Shown in pieces: positions 39,421 to 48,851 of a DNA stretch of 64,000 nucleotides. The notes beneath the pieces are model-generated. The model had not been told where the DNA came from. It saw only the letters and a list, made by a program, of their open reading frames with translations, and did not search any database. The DNA comes from Methylobacterium currus (GTDB taxonomy: Bacteria > Pseudomonadota > Alphaproteobacteria > Rhizobiales > Beijerinckiaceae): the NCBI RefSeq assembly GCF_003058325.1, contig NZ_CP028843.1:2700001-2764000 (forward strand), read 5' to 3'. The translations under genes and the position numbers were made by a program. Positions within the stretch are counted from its first letter, which is position 1. Every line of letters starts with the position of its first letter.

Positions 39421-42198
39421 ATGTCGGATCTGCGTGTTCTCTTTGACCAGACGAGAGCTGTGGACTCGACGATCAAGATCTTACGGCCCACGGAGGCCCC
39501 GCGCCGCCGCTCCTTCCGGATGGTGGCGGCATCCGCCGGCCTGCTGGCGGCGCTGATCGCGACCACAGCGGGGCTGCTGGTGCGCAGCCTGCACGAGCAC
39601 GCAGTCACGGAGACCGAGCGCAGCTTGGTCGGCCTCTCCACGGTCCTCGCTGACCAGGCCGACCGTGCGCTGCAATCGATCGAGCTGGTCCAGGACACTG
39701 TGATCGGCGAGGTCCGGAGCGCGCAGGTGGCGAGCGAGGAGGCCTACGCGGCGTTCGCCGGTCGGGAGCCGCTGCACGAGGCGCTCAAGACCCGGATCGC
39801 CGCCTTGCCGCAGGTGAACGCCGTCACGGTGATCGACCGCCGCGGCACCCTTCTGAACTTCAGCCGCTACTGGCCGATCCCGACGGTCAACATCGCCGAC
39901 CGGGACTACTTCAAGGCCCTCGCGACCGATCCCGCCCTCGACCGCTTCATCAGCCGGCCGGTGCAGAATCGCGGCGACGGGGTGTGGACGATCTACATCG
40001 CCCGCAAGGTGCGGGCTCCGGACGGGAACTTCCTCGGCTTGGTGCTGGGCGCGGTCGAGCTGGCCTATTTCGAGCGGCTCTACGAGGCGATCGCACCGGC
40101 GCGCGACTACGTCGTCTCGGTTTTCCGCGACGACGGCACCCTCCTGGTGCGCTATCCCCAGTACGACGGCAGCATCGGCCGGAGCTTCGCCGAGACCGCG
40201 GCCGTGCGCATCGCGCTCAAGAATCCGGCCGGCGGCGTGCTTCGCAACGTCAGCCCGATCGACGGCCACGACCGGATCGCCGCCACCCGGGCCCTGGCGC
40301 GCTACCCGATGATCCTGAGCGTCAGCCGCACCGCGGAGGCGAGCCTCGCCGAATGGCGCCGGCAGGCGTGGCTTATCGGCGCGGCCGCGCTTCTGCTCGA
40401 TCTCGGCCTCGCCGGGCTGGTGCTCATCGCCTTCCGCCAGGCGCGGGCGCAGGCGCGGCTGGCGCAGGCGGAGGCCGCCCGCGCCGCCGCCGAGTTGCGC
40501 GCGCTGGCAGAGCGGGAGCTCAGTGCCCAGCACGCCCAGTTCGGCATCGCCCTCGACCACATGACCCAGGGCCTGTGCCTGTTCGACCGCGACGACCGGC
40601 TGATCGTGATGAACGCGCGCTACGCGCAGATGTATGCCATGCCGGAGACCCTGCGCCAGCCGGGCACGCCGCTCTCGGCGCTGCTGGGGCATCTCGGCGC
40701 AGCCGGGCGGCTGGCGGTGCCGCTGGTGGAATCCTGCGCCCGCATCGCCGCCGGCGGGACGCCGGCGAGCTTCACCTGCGACCTGGCCGACGGGCGCGCC
40801 ATCGCGGTCGTGCACGTGCCGATTCCGGGCGGCGGCTGGATCTGCACGCATGAGGACGTGACGGAGCGCCGCCGCAGCGAGGCGCGCATCGCCCACATGG
40901 CCCGGCACGACGCCCTGACCGGGCTGCCGAACCGTGCGCAGCTTCAGGAGCGCCTGGACGCGGCCCTGGCGGAACGCGGCGCCGACGAGGCGGTGAGCGT
41001 GCTCTGCCTCGACCTCGACGGCTTCAAGGACGTCAACGACACCCACGGCCATCCGGTCGGCGACGAGCTCCTGGGCCTCGTGGCCCGGCGCCTCCAGGAG
41101 GCGGTCGGCGGCACGGCCCTCGTCGGGCGCCTGGGCGGCGACGAGTTCGCGGTGATCCGCTGCGCGCCCTCGCACCCGGCCGGCGTGGCGGCGCTGGCCG
41201 AGCGGATCGTGCGGCTGCTGCGGCGGCCCTTCGAGGTCCAGGGCCACGAGGTCGGCATCGGCACCTCGGTCGGCCTCGCGATGACCACCGAATCCGGCCT
41301 CACCACCGCCGAGCTGCTGCGCCGGGCCGACGTCGCCCTCTACCAGGCGAAGGCCTCGGGGCGGAACGGCTGGCGCGCCTTCGACCCGGCGATGGATGCC
41401 GACCTGCAACGCCGCCGCCAGCTCGGCGCGGACCTGCGCAGCGCCCTCGCCGAGGGCCAGCTCGACCTCCACTACCAGCCGATCGTCGCCGCCGACGGGT
41501 CGGGCCTGCGTGCCCGCGAGGCGCTGCTGCGCTGGCGCCACCCGCGCGAGGGCTTCGTCAGCCCGGGCGAGTTCATCCCGATCGCCGAGGCGACCGGGCA
41601 GATCCGCCGGCTCGGCAGCTGGGCGCTCGCCCGGGCCTGCGCCGACGCCGCCGCCTGGCCCGCCGACATCAAGGTGGCGGTGAACCTCTCCCCGGCGCAG
41701 TTCGTCGGCGACAGCCTCGTCGAGGAGGTGACGGCGGCCCTCGCGGCGAGCGGCCTGCCGCCGGAGCGGCTCGAACTCGAGATCACCGAATCGGTGCTGC
41801 TGCAGGACGACGACGCGACGCTGGCGATCCTGCACCGTCTGCGCGCCCTCGGGATCGGCACGGCGATGGACGATTTCGGCACCGGCTACTCGTCCCTGAG
41901 CTACCTGCGCCGCTTCCCCTTCGACAAGATCAAGATCGACCGGTGCTTCGTGCAGGGTCTCGGGCTGGATGCGGGCGAGGAGACCGGCAGCGTCGAGATC
42001 GTCCGCGCCACGATCGGTCTCGGAAAGGCCCTCGGCATGGTCGTGCTGGCCGAGGGCGTCGAAACCGAGGCGCAGGCCGCGATCCTGCGTGAGGCGGGCT
42101 GCGACGAGTTGCAGGGCTACCTGTTCGGCCGGCCCCGCCCGATCGGCGCGCTGCGCGAGATCGAGGGGCGGGGCGACGGGGTGTCGGCGGCGGCGTGA
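39421..42198 (+). CDS. Membrane-bound sensor with PAS, GGDEF and EAL domains
   Basis: A 925-residue c-di-GMP signalling protein. Order: cytoplasmic lead, helix 1 (about residues 35-58), periplasmic Cache-type sensor (about 60-310, with VTVIDRRGTLLNFSRYWPI and VWTIYIARKVRAPDGNFLG), helix 2 (about 318-340), a PAS-like domain (QFGIALDHMTQGLCLFDRDDRLIVMNARYA), GGDEF (HDALTGLPNRAQL, LDLDGFKDVND, motif RLGGDEFAV near residue 571), then EAL (REALLRWRHP, ELEITESVLL, MDDFGTGYSSLSYL, KIKIDRCFV, AEGVETEAQA). Both active-site motifs are intact. The RxxD inhibitory site before GGDEF is not seen. It could make or break c-di-GMP; many such hybrids act mainly as phosphodiesterases. ATG 39421 lacks a strong ribosome site. 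Confidence 0.92.
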   Translation: MSDLRVLFDQTRAVDSTIKILRPTEAPRRRSFRMVAASAGLLAALIATTAGLLVRSLHEHAVTETERSLVGLSTVLADQADRALQSIELVQDTVIGEVRSAQVASEEAYAAFAGREPLHEALKTRIAALPQVNAVTVIDRRGTLLNFSRYWPIPTVNIADRDYFKALATDPALDRFISRPVQNRGDGVWTIYIARKVRAPDGNFLGLVLGAVELAYFERLYEAIAPARDYVVSVFRDDGTLLVRYPQYDGSIGRSFAETAAVRIALKNPAGGVLRNVSPIDGHDRIAATRALARYPMILSVSRTAEASLAEWRRQAWLIGAAALLLDLGLAGLVLIAFRQARAQARLAQAEAARAAAELRALAERELSAQHAQFGIALDHMTQGLCLFDRDDRLIVMNARYAQMYAMPETLRQPGTPLSALLGHLGAAGRLAVPLVESCARIAAGGTPASFTCDLADGRAIAVVHVPIPGGGWICTHEDVTERRRSEARIAHMARHDALTGLPNRAQLQERLDAALAERGADEAVSVLCLDLDGFKDVNDTHGHPVGDELLGLVARRLQEAVGGTALVGRLGGDEFAVIRCAPSHPAGVAALAERIVRLLRRPFEVQGHEVGIGTSVGLAMTTESGLTTAELLRRADVALYQAKASGRNGWRAFDPAMDADLQRRRQLGADLRSALAEGQLDLHYQPIVAADGSGLRAREALLRWRHPREGFVSPGEFIPIAEATGQIRRLGSWALARACADAAAWPADIKVAVNLSPAQFVGDSLVEEVTAALAASGLPPERLELEITESVLLQDDDATLAILHRLRALGIGTAMDDFGTGYSSLSYLRRFPFDKIKIDRCFVQGLGLDAGEETGSVEIVRATIGLGKALGMVVLAEGVETEAQAAILREAGCDELQGYLFGRPRPIGALREIEGRGDGVSAAA

Positions 42199-42209
42199 GC
42201 TTTTATACC

Positions 42210-42437
42210 CCAGCGCCTCCGAACGGACTCGTTCGAAGGCGCTGGCTAAGCCCGAACGGGCGCCGGCGCCGATGCGCCGGACGCCCTCGCATCGACACGT
42301 CGATGCGAAAGCGCGATGGTATGATACCGATGGCCCAGGATGCTGACGCATCGGTCCACCTCGAATTTCCGATTTCAAGCCATAGGCTCGGCAGAAATTC
42401 GAGAACGGAACCAACGGTCATTCTCAACGACCGTTGG
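42210..42437. repeat. Cluster of consecutive inverted repeats between two convergent genes
   Basis: Several hairpins follow one another. 42210-42245: 15-bp arms with one mismatch, CCAGCGCCTCCGAAC against GTTCGAAGGCGCTGG. 42287-42308: TCGCATCGAC and GTCGATGCGA. 42318-42328: GGTAT-G-ATACC. 42360-42403: CTCGAATTTC and GAAATTCGAG, perfect. 42411-42437: CCAACGGTC and GACCGTTGG, which lies just after the amidase stop and may terminate it. No coding potential is evident. The density is well above what terminators need. Confidence 0.7.
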
Positions 42438-42439
42438 CA

Positions 42440-43684
42440 TTACTCCCGCAGCGCCCGCTCGATCAGCCCCGCCGCCGCGAGCGCCCGTCCGTCGTCGCCG
42501 AACCGGGCGATCACCTGGATGCCGACCGGCAGGCCGGCGGAGGTCCGGTCGACCGGCAGGGTGACGCAGGGCACGCCCATCAGGGTCCAGAGGCGGTTGA
42601 AGCGCGAATCGCCCGTGTGGTCGAGGCCGGCCGGCGCCGCGCCCGGGGCGGCATAGGTCAGCAGCACGTCGAAGCCGCCCTCCGAGAAGACGTCCTTCAG
42701 GCCGCGCCGGGCGTGGTGGGCGGTGCGGCGGGCGGCGTCGTAGGAGGCGGTCTCGATCCCTTGCGCCGCGTCGAGGGCGGCGCGCAGGCGCGGCGGCAGG
42801 GCGTCGCGGTGGGTGGCGTATTCCCAGGCCAGCGCCTGGCGCGCCTCGTAGTCCTGGATCGTGCCGTGGACCGCGAAGGCCTCGCCGAACGGCGCCGGCA
42901 GGGTGAGGTCGCGGATCGCCGCGCCGGCCCGCTCGGCGGCTTGCGCTGCCCGGGCGAGGGCCGCCTCCGCCTCCGGCTCGGGGGCGGCGCAGAAATCCTG
43001 GCGCAGGATCCCGATCCGGGGCGCGCCCGCCTCCTCCACCCGCGCGATGGCCGGCCGGTCGGCCAGCAGCGCCAGCGCGTGGGCGGCATCCGCGACGCCG
43101 GCCGCGAACAGGCCGAGCGTGTCGAGGGCCCAGGAATAGCACTTCACTCCCACGGTCGGCAGCAGCCGGAACGACGGCTTGACCCCGACGACGCCGCAGA
43201 ACGCCGCCGGGCGGATGATCGAGCCTCCGGTCTGGGTGCCGAGGGCGAGGGGCAGCATCCCGGCCGCCACCGCGGCGGCCGAGCCGGCCGAGGAGCCGCC
43301 GGGTGTGTGGCCGGGATGGTTCGGGTTGCGGGTCGCCGTGGGGTCGAGGAAGGCGAAGGGCGTGGTGGTGGTCTTGGCCAGCGGCACCGCGCCGAGGGTC
43401 TTCAGCCGCGCCACCGCCGGCGCGTCGGCGCGCGGGCGCCAGCCGTCATAGATGGCCGAACCCATCCGCGTCGGCAGGTCGGCGGTGTCGATGATGTCCT
43501 TGATCCCGACCGCGATGCCGGCGAGCGGGCCCTTGCCCGGGACGACCGGCGCCGGATCGACGCAGACCAGGGCGCCGACCTCCGGCTCGCGGGCCGCGAT
43601 CGCCTCGCGCACGAGGCCGATCGCCCCCTCGGGCGTCAGCCGGCCGGCATCGATTCGGGCGCAGAGGTCGAGGAGCGAGAGCAT
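42440..43684 (-). CDS. Amidase-signature family amidase
   Basis: A 414-residue amidase. The Ser-cisSer-Lys triad is in place: Lys in AGIAVGIKDIIDT, cis-Ser in GHTPGGSSAGSAAAVAAGM, and the nucleophile Ser in GTQTGGSIIRPAAFCGVVG. This family hydrolyses primary or secondary amides (amino-acid amides, aryl amides, Glu-tRNA in GatA). The protein is short relative to GatA (about 480) and there is no gatB or gatC nearby, so a catabolic amidase is more likely. It is convergent with the GGDEF-EAL gene across a hairpin-rich spacer. Confidence 0.9.
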   Translation of the reverse strand: MLSLLDLCARIDAGRLTPEGAIGLVREAIAAREPEVGALVCVDPAPVVPGKGPLAGIAVGIKDIIDTADLPTRMGSAIYDGWRPRADAPAVARLKTLGAVPLAKTTTTPFAFLDPTATRNPNHPGHTPGGSSAGSAAAVAAGMLPLALGTQTGGSIIRPAAFCGVVGVKPSFRLLPTVGVKCYSWALDTLGLFAAGVADAAHALALLADRPAIARVEEAGAPRIGILRQDFCAAPEPEAEAALARAAQAAERAGAAIRDLTLPAPFGEAFAVHGTIQDYEARQALAWEYATHRDALPPRLRAALDAAQGIETASYDAARRTAHHARRGLKDVFSEGGFDVLLTYAAPGAAPAGLDHTGDSRFNRLWTLMGVPCVTLPVDRTSAGLPVGIQVIARFGDDGRALAAAGLIERALRE

Positions 43685-43984
43685 CGGGCCGTCCGGGCGA
43701 GAGGAGTCGGGTGCAGGGAGAATCGGTCGAAAGACTTTGTAAGCGCATTAGGGCGATGTGTTCCAGGACACGAAGCGGGGCCCGGCGCGGCCTGGCGGGA
43801 CTCGCGCGCGTTGCGGCCGGGGGCCGGCTTCGGCTAAACCGGCGCCGTTCATCCGCCGCACGGCCGCCTGGGGCGGATCAGGCCGACGCGGCGGGGCGCC
43901 GGGGACCCGGCATCCTTCGCGAGTGAGCCCGTGACCTTTCCCTCCGCCCTGCCCCTGCAAGCCGAAGCGACCCTGACGCGTGCC

Positions 43985-44815
43985 ATGCCGACTGCCAGGA
44001 CCGCCTCGCGCCTCGGGCGCCTGTTCGGCCGCGGGCGCAGGACCGATGCCCTGACGGCGGCGCAGGACGGTGCCGCGGACGGTTTCGGCGGGCCCGGCAT
44101 CCTGGCGGTGGCCGGCCTCAAGAAGAGCTACGGCGCCCGCACGGTGGTGCACGATGCCGGCCTCACCGTGCGCAACGGCGAGGCGGTGGGCCTGCTCGGC
44201 CCCAACGGGGCCGGCAAGACAACGATCTTCTACATGATCACCGGCCTCGTCTCGGCCGATCGCGGCACGATCAGCCTCGACGGCCACGAGATCACCCGGC
44301 TGCCGATGTACCAGCGCGCCCGGCTCGGCATCGGCTACCTGCCGCAGGAGGCCTCGATCTTCCGCGGCCTCAACGTCGAGGACAACATCCGGGCGGTGCT
44401 CGAGGTGGTCGAGCCCGACCGCAAGGCCCGCGAGCGCAAGCTCGATTCGCTGCTCGAGGAGTTCAACATCACCCGCCTGCGCAAGTCGCCCTCGATCGCG
44501 CTCTCGGGCGGCGAGCGGCGGCGCTGCGAGATCGCCCGGGCGCTCGCCTCCTCGCCCTCCTTCATGCTGCTCGACGAGCCCTTCGCGGGCATCGACCCGA
44601 TCGCGGTCGGCGACATCCAGGAACTGGTGATGCATCTCAAGGGCCGCGGCATCGGCGTGCTCATCACCGACCACAACGTGCGCGAGACGCTGGGCCTGAT
44701 CGACCGGGCCTATATCGTGCATTCCGGCCGCATCCTCACCGAGGGCACGCCCGACGAGATCGTGGCGAACGAGGACGTGCGACGGTTGTATCTCGGCGAG
44801 GATTTCCGGTTGTAG
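43985..44815 (+). CDS. lptB: Lipopolysaccharide export ABC ATPase LptB
   Basis: A 276-residue ABC ATPase. Walker [10 protein letters not shown], the LptB-typical [45 protein letters not shown], the signature [16 protein letters not shown] and Walker [21 protein letters not shown] identify it. It drives extraction of LPS from the inner membrane with LptFG and LptC. An N-terminal extension of about 40 basic residues ([16 protein letters not shown]) precedes the ABC core. The start is uncertain: ATG 43985 is used, and GTG 43931 would add 18 residues. lptA/lptC, often adjacent, are not seen upstream; rpoN follows, as is common. Confidence 0.93.
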   Translation: MPTARTASRLGRLFGRGRRTDALTAAQDGAADGFGGPGILAVAGLKKSYGARTVVHDAGLTVRNGEAVGLLGPNGAGKTTIFYMITGLVSADRGTISLDGHEITRLPMYQRARLGIGYLPQEASIFRGLNVEDNIRAVLEVVEPDRKARERKLDSLLEEFNITRLRKSPSIALSGGERRRCEIARALASSPSFMLLDEPFAGIDPIAVGDIQELVMHLKGRGIGVLITDHNVRETLGLIDRAYIVHSGRILTEGTPDEIVANEDVRRLYLGEDFRL

Positions 44816-45217
44816 GGAATCGGGGCCGCGCGAGGGAACCGGATCGCCCCACGATCATCCCGCCCATCGTCCCGGGACGATCGTGCGGGCGAAAGATCGA
44901 TTCATTCCCGCCGACGCACGGCACAACACCACAAGACGGCAGATAGAACCGATCGCAGGTCGTTCTCACCCGTGATGGGATCGTCTGCTGCGCCGCCGCG
45001 CCCGCCGATTTCGCTCCCCTTGCGTCCCGGCGGCGGCAAGCCGTTTTTTCACTGGCGCCCCTTCCGGTCCTGCGCCACCCTCGCGGCGTGGCCCGCCAGG
45101 CTCGCACGATCGCTTTGACGCGTGTCACGCTTCGGTTTAAAGCTGCTGTCAGATGTGTGAAGCAAGACTTGTGCCGACCCCGGCCGTAACCGGGGCGTCG
45201 CATGGCGGGGCTGGCTG
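44816..45217. other. Intergenic region, lptB to rpoN
   Basis: About 400 bp. A palindrome ATCGTCCC-GGGACGAT at 44867-44882, extended by partial CCCGC/GCGGG arms, may act as the lptB terminator. The segment 45110-45200 just before rpoN is less GC-rich (TTTAAAGCTGCTGTCAGATGTG) and probably carries its promoter. No gene is supported. Confidence 0.5.
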
Positions 45218-46786
45218 ATGGGTTTGCTGCAACGGCTCGAGATGCGCCAGGGCCAGGCCCTGGTGATGACGCCGCAACTCCTGCAGGCGATCAAGCTTCT
45301 GCAACTCTCTCACCTCGACCTCGCGACCTATGTCGATGCCGAGCTGGAGCGCAACCCGCTCCTGGAGCGGGTCGAGGTCGAAGCACCGGAGCCCGGCGAG
45401 TCCCGCGGCGAGGCTGCCGAATCGGGCGGCGACGGGGACGGGTTCGACGGCGACCGGTTCGACGGCGACGGGGCGGCCGAGCCCTGGCTGTCCCACGACC
45501 TCAACCCGAGCCGCAGCGAGATCGAGGGCGATCTCGGCACCCGCCTCGACAACGTCTTTCCGGATGACGGCCCGGTGGGCCGCGAGGCGCCGGCGGCGGG
45601 GGGCGAGGCGCTGTCGCTCACCCCGGCGCCCTGGAGCGGCACCGGCGGCAGCTTCGACGGCGAGGCGCCGGATTTCGAGGCGACGCTGACCGCCGAATCC
45701 TCGCTGCACGACCACCTCTCGGCCCAGCTCGACATCGCGACCCGCGATCCCGTCGAGCGCCTGGTCGGCGGCTTCCTGGTCGATGCGGTCGACGAGGCCG
45801 GCTACCTGCGCGAGGACCTCGCAACCCTGGCCGAGCGCCTCGGCGTCGGTCTGGCCATCGTCGAGCGGGTGCTGGGGATCGTCCAGGGCTTCGACCCGTC
45901 CGGCGTCGGCGCCCGCGACCTCGCCGAGTGCCTGGCGATCCAGCTGCGCGAGCAGGACCGCTTCGATCCGGCGATGCAGGCCCTGGTCTCGCGCCTCGAC
46001 CTCGTGGCCAAGCGCGACTTTTCGTCCTTGCGCCGCCTGTGCGGGGTCGACGAGGAGGACCTCGCCGACATGCTGTCGGAGCTGCGCCGCCTCGACCCGA
46101 AGCCCGGCCGCGCCTTCGGCGCCAGCCCGGTCGAGGTGCTGGTGCCGGACGTGTTCGTGCGCCCGGCCCCGGACGGCTCCTGGCTCGTCGAGCTCAACAG
46201 CGAGGCCCTGCCGCGGGTTCTGGTCAACCAGAGCTACTACGCCACCGTCTCGCGCGGGGCGACGACCGACACCGACAAGGCCTTCCTGTCGGAATGCCTC
46301 CAGACCGCCAACTGGCTCACCCGCAGCCTGGAGCAGCGCGCCCGCACCATCCTGAAGGTGGCGAGCGAGATCGTGCGCCAGCAGGACGGGTTCTTCGTCA
46401 ACGGCGTCGCCTACTTGCGGCCGCTCAACCTGAAGACCGTCGCCGACGCGATCGGCATGCACGAATCCACCGTCTCGCGGGTGACCTCGAACAAGTCGAT
46501 CGGCACCAGCCGCGGCACCTTCGAGATGAAGTACTTCTTCACCGCGGCGATCCCCGGGGCGGCGGGCGCCGCGGCCCATTCCTCCGAGGCCGTGCGCCAC
46601 CGCATCAAGCAGCTCATCGATTCCGAGACCGCCGCCGACGTGCTGTCGGACGATGCCCTGGTGCAGCGCCTGCGCGGCGAGGGTGTCGACATCGCCCGCC
46701 GCACCGTGGCGAAGTACCGGGAATCGTTACGCATCCCCTCCTCGATCGAGCGCCGGCGCGAGCGTGCCGCGATGCCGGCGCGGTAG
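45218..46786 (+). CDS. rpoN: RNA polymerase sigma-54 factor
   Basis: A 522-residue sigma-54. The Gln/Leu-rich activator-interacting N-terminus (MGLLQRLEMRQGQALVMTPQLLQAIKLLQLSHLDL) is followed by an acidic low-complexity region II (about residues 45-130), the core-binding domain, a helix-turn-helix (ADAIGMHESTVSRVTSNKSI) and the invariant RpoN box ARRTVAKYRE near the C-terminus, which reads the -24 promoter element. It directs transcription of nitrogen, flagellar and other genes with enhancer-binding proteins. It sits in the conserved lptB-rpoN-hpf-ptsN order. Confidence 0.96.
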   Translation: MGLLQRLEMRQGQALVMTPQLLQAIKLLQLSHLDLATYVDAELERNPLLERVEVEAPEPGESRGEAAESGGDGDGFDGDRFDGDGAAEPWLSHDLNPSRSEIEGDLGTRLDNVFPDDGPVGREAPAAGGEALSLTPAPWSGTGGSFDGEAPDFEATLTAESSLHDHLSAQLDIATRDPVERLVGGFLVDAVDEAGYLREDLATLAERLGVGLAIVERVLGIVQGFDPSGVGARDLAECLAIQLREQDRFDPAMQALVSRLDLVAKRDFSSLRRLCGVDEEDLADMLSELRRLDPKPGRAFGASPVEVLVPDVFVRPAPDGSWLVELNSEALPRVLVNQSYYATVSRGATTDTDKAFLSECLQTANWLTRSLEQRARTILKVASEIVRQQDGFFVNGVAYLRPLNLKTVADAIGMHESTVSRVTSNKSIGTSRGTFEMKYFFTAAIPGAAGAAAHSSEAVRHRIKQLIDSETAADVLSDDALVQRLRGEGVDIARRTVAKYRESLRIPSSIERRRERAAMPAR

Positions 46787-46950
46787 GACGCCCGGGGGCC
46801 GAGCCTCCGGAGGGCGCCGCCCCTCCTCCGCCGCAACTGAGCCGGCTTCGTTGACTTCGCGTCCGGGCGTTCTTAGCTCTTGAGGGCCGGCCCTGGCGCC
46901 GGAGACGTCCCCGAGCCAGGGCCGACGGACAACGAGACCGGAGGGAGCTG

Positions 46951-47553
46951 ATGGCAGCGTTGCGCGTGTCGGGTCGCGGCGTGGATCTCGGGGAAGCCCT
47001 GAGAACCCGGGTGGAGGAGCGGATCTCGGCCGCCCTCGCCAAGTACTTCGACGGTGCCTACCACGGCCACGTGACGGTCGGACGGGACGGCAGCGCCTAT
47101 CGTACCGACTGCGTGCTGCACCTGCCCTCGGGCATCACCCTCGAGGCGTCGGGCGCCGCCCACGACGCCTATGCGAGCTTCGACCAGACCGCCGAGCGGA
47201 TCGAGAAGCGCCTGCGCCGCTACAAGCACCGCCTCAAGGCCCATCCGAACGGGCACGCCAAGGGCGCGGCCGCCGACGGGGCCTTGCGGGCTGTCGACAC
47301 CGCCGTGATGGAGGCGGCCTACTCGGTGATGGAAGCGCCCGAGGAGGATACCGGCGAGCACCCGCCGATCATCGCCGAGAGCACCCGCACCCTGCACCGT
47401 CGCACGGTGAGCGAGGCGGTGGTGGAGCTCGATCTCACCGGTGTCCCCGTTCTCGTCTTCGTTCACGCTGGAACCGAGCGGGTCAACGTCGTATATCGTC
47501 GGGGCGACGGCGCGATCGGCTGGATCGATCCGCCGGAACGCGGCACTCCGTGA
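46951..47553 (+). CDS. hpf: Ribosome hibernation promoting factor, long form
   Basis: A 200-residue protein with the N-terminal S30AE/HPF domain (RVSGRGVDLGEALRTRVEERISAALAKYFDG, SFDQTAERIEKRLRRYKHRLKAH), a variable linker and the C-terminal dimerisation domain of long HPF (RTVSEAVVELDLTGVPVLVFVHAG, VNVVYRRGDGAIGWIDP). Long HPF dimerises 70S ribosomes into inactive 100S particles in stationary phase. GGAGGGAG lies just before ATG 46951. Together with rpoN and ptsN it forms the standard alphaproteobacterial block. Confidence 0.94.
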   Translation: MAALRVSGRGVDLGEALRTRVEERISAALAKYFDGAYHGHVTVGRDGSAYRTDCVLHLPSGITLEASGAAHDAYASFDQTAERIEKRLRRYKHRLKAHPNGHAKGAAADGALRAVDTAVMEAAYSVMEAPEEDTGEHPPIIAESTRTLHRRTVSEAVVELDLTGVPVLVFVHAGTERVNVVYRRGDGAIGWIDPPERGTP

Positions 47554-47643
47554 GCAGGTCTAACCCCCTGCCGCGGAAGGCCTCCGGTCCTGGAACAAGT
47601 GCGGGGCGCCGTCGCGCTCCCCGCCGATGAGGCAGCGGTCTCG

Positions 47644-48108
47644 ATGCCATTGCTGGAATTCCTGAAGCCGGAGGCGGTCCTCCCGGCGCTGCGCGCGCAG
47701 GGGAAAAAGCAGGTTCTGCAGGAGCTGGCCGCCCAGGCGGCCCGCCACCTGCCGGGCCTGGACGAGCGCGAGATCTTCGAGACGCTGCTGCAGCGGGAAC
47801 GCCTCGGCTCGACCGGCATCGGCGAGGGCGTGGCGATCCCGCACGGCAAGCTGCCGGGGCTCGACACGCTGTTCGGCCTGATGGCCCGCCTCGAGCGCCC
47901 GGTCGATTTCGAGGCCCTGGACGGCCAGCCGGTCGACATCGCCTTCCTGCTGCTCGCCCCCGAGGGGGCCGGCGCCGACCACCTGAAGGCGCTCGCCCGG
48001 GTCGCCCGGGTGTTGCGCGAGCCCGGCATCATCGACCGCATCCGCGCCGCCCGCGACGCCGATGCGCTCTACGCCCTCCTCACCCAATCCCCCGCCCAGG
48101 CGGCGTGA
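47644..48108 (+). CDS. ptsN: Nitrogen-regulatory phosphotransferase protein EIIA-Ntr (PtsN)
   Basis: A 154-residue EIIA domain of the nitrogen PTS. The phosphorylated His is in GEGVAIPHGKLPGL, preceded by LLQRERLGSTGIG, and the fold ends with LARVARVLREPGIIDRIRAARD. Phosphorylated by NPr, it regulates potassium transport and other processes and does not carry sugar. ATG 47644 (MPLLEFLKPEAV) matches the family N-terminus; an upstream in-frame start at 47599 would add 15 unrelated residues. Confidence 0.93.
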   Translation: MPLLEFLKPEAVLPALRAQGKKQVLQELAAQAARHLPGLDEREIFETLLQRERLGSTGIGEGVAIPHGKLPGLDTLFGLMARLERPVDFEALDGQPVDIAFLLLAPEGAGADHLKALARVARVLREPGIIDRIRAARDADALYALLTQSPAQAA

Positions 48109-48124
48109 GAACAGCGGCGTGACG

Positions 48125-48442
48125 ATGCGGACTTCCCTCTGTGCGGCGGCGCTCCTCGTCGTCGCCTCCGGTGGTGCCCGCGCCACCGACGGCACCTGCG
48201 CCCGCGACCTCCTGGTGGCGCAATCCTCGCAGAAGATGGCGATCGAGCGTCTGGACACCCTCGGCGACAGCGAGGCCGATCGCTGCCGCGGCTGGCGCCA
48301 GCATGTCGACACGATGCGCCGCGCCGCCACCGTCTACGGCCGCTGCCTCTCGGGCGCGGAGCGGAGCGAGCGCCTGGCCCAGGTCCAGGGGTCCGAGAAG
48401 GAATTTTCAGAACTGCTGCGGAGCCGCTGCAAGGGGCGGTAG
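48125..48442 (+). CDS. Small secreted hypothetical protein
   Basis: A 105-residue protein with a signal peptide (MRTSLCAAALLVVASGGARA, cleavage after ARA). The mature part is helical and holds Cys residues in GTCARDLL, DRCRGWRQH, GRCLSG and RSRCKGR, an even number compatible with two disulfides. No family is recognised. It starts 17 bp after ptsN, probably in the same transcript, and GTG 48119 is an alternative start. Confidence 0.65.
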   Translation: MRTSLCAAALLVVASGGARATDGTCARDLLVAQSSQKMAIERLDTLGDSEADRCRGWRQHVDTMRRAATVYGRCLSGAERSERLAQVQGSEKEFSELLRSRCKGR

Positions 48443-48551
48443 GTGGTGGTCGGGCGGAGCGGCCCGTCTCGCGGCGTCCACGTGATTGTGTCGGGACCCG
48501 TCCGATCGTCAGAGCAGCAATGCGGCCTCCTCTTCGATCCCACACATACCC

Positions 48552-48687
48552 TCATCCTGAGGGGCGAGGCGATCGAAGAACGCGCGCGAAGCGAAAGCCT
48601 CGAAGGAGGGGCTCCAGCTCGCTCGGAGACTTCTGGGGGCCTCCTTCGAGGCTCGGCGATCTCCGATCGCCTCGCCCCTCAGGATGA
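48552..48687. repeat. 136-bp nested inverted repeat
   Basis: The outer arms are 24 bp and perfect: 48552-48575, beginning TCATCCTGAGGGGCGAGGC, against 48664-48687, ending GCCTCGCCCCTCAGGATGA. The inner arms are 13 bp and perfect: GCCTCGAAGGAGG (48597-48609) and CCTCCTTCGAGGC (48640-48652). The unit resembles dispersed 'TCATCCTGAGG' palindromes common in Methylobacterium and Bradyrhizobium genomes. No gene is seen in the surrounding 48443-48851 spacer. Confidence 0.8.
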
Positions 48688-48851
48688 AATCGTGGGTGCG
48701 ATGAAATTTGGCGATCGCGTAAAACGCGCCCTCGCCGAGCAGCGCTGTTCCTCCCCCTACGGGGATCAGCGCCGCTGATGATGCGCGACGACGATTGTGC
48801 CCGCCGCCCGGTCGCCGGTGCCGCCCGACGGCGCCACCGGCGACGTCTCCC

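Noticed and set aside
39481-42414. A 977-residue open frame on the minus strand opposite the GGDEF-EAL gene
   Set aside because: Low-information Arg/Ala/Gly/His composition; the plus-strand protein has full PAS, GGDEF and EAL motifs.
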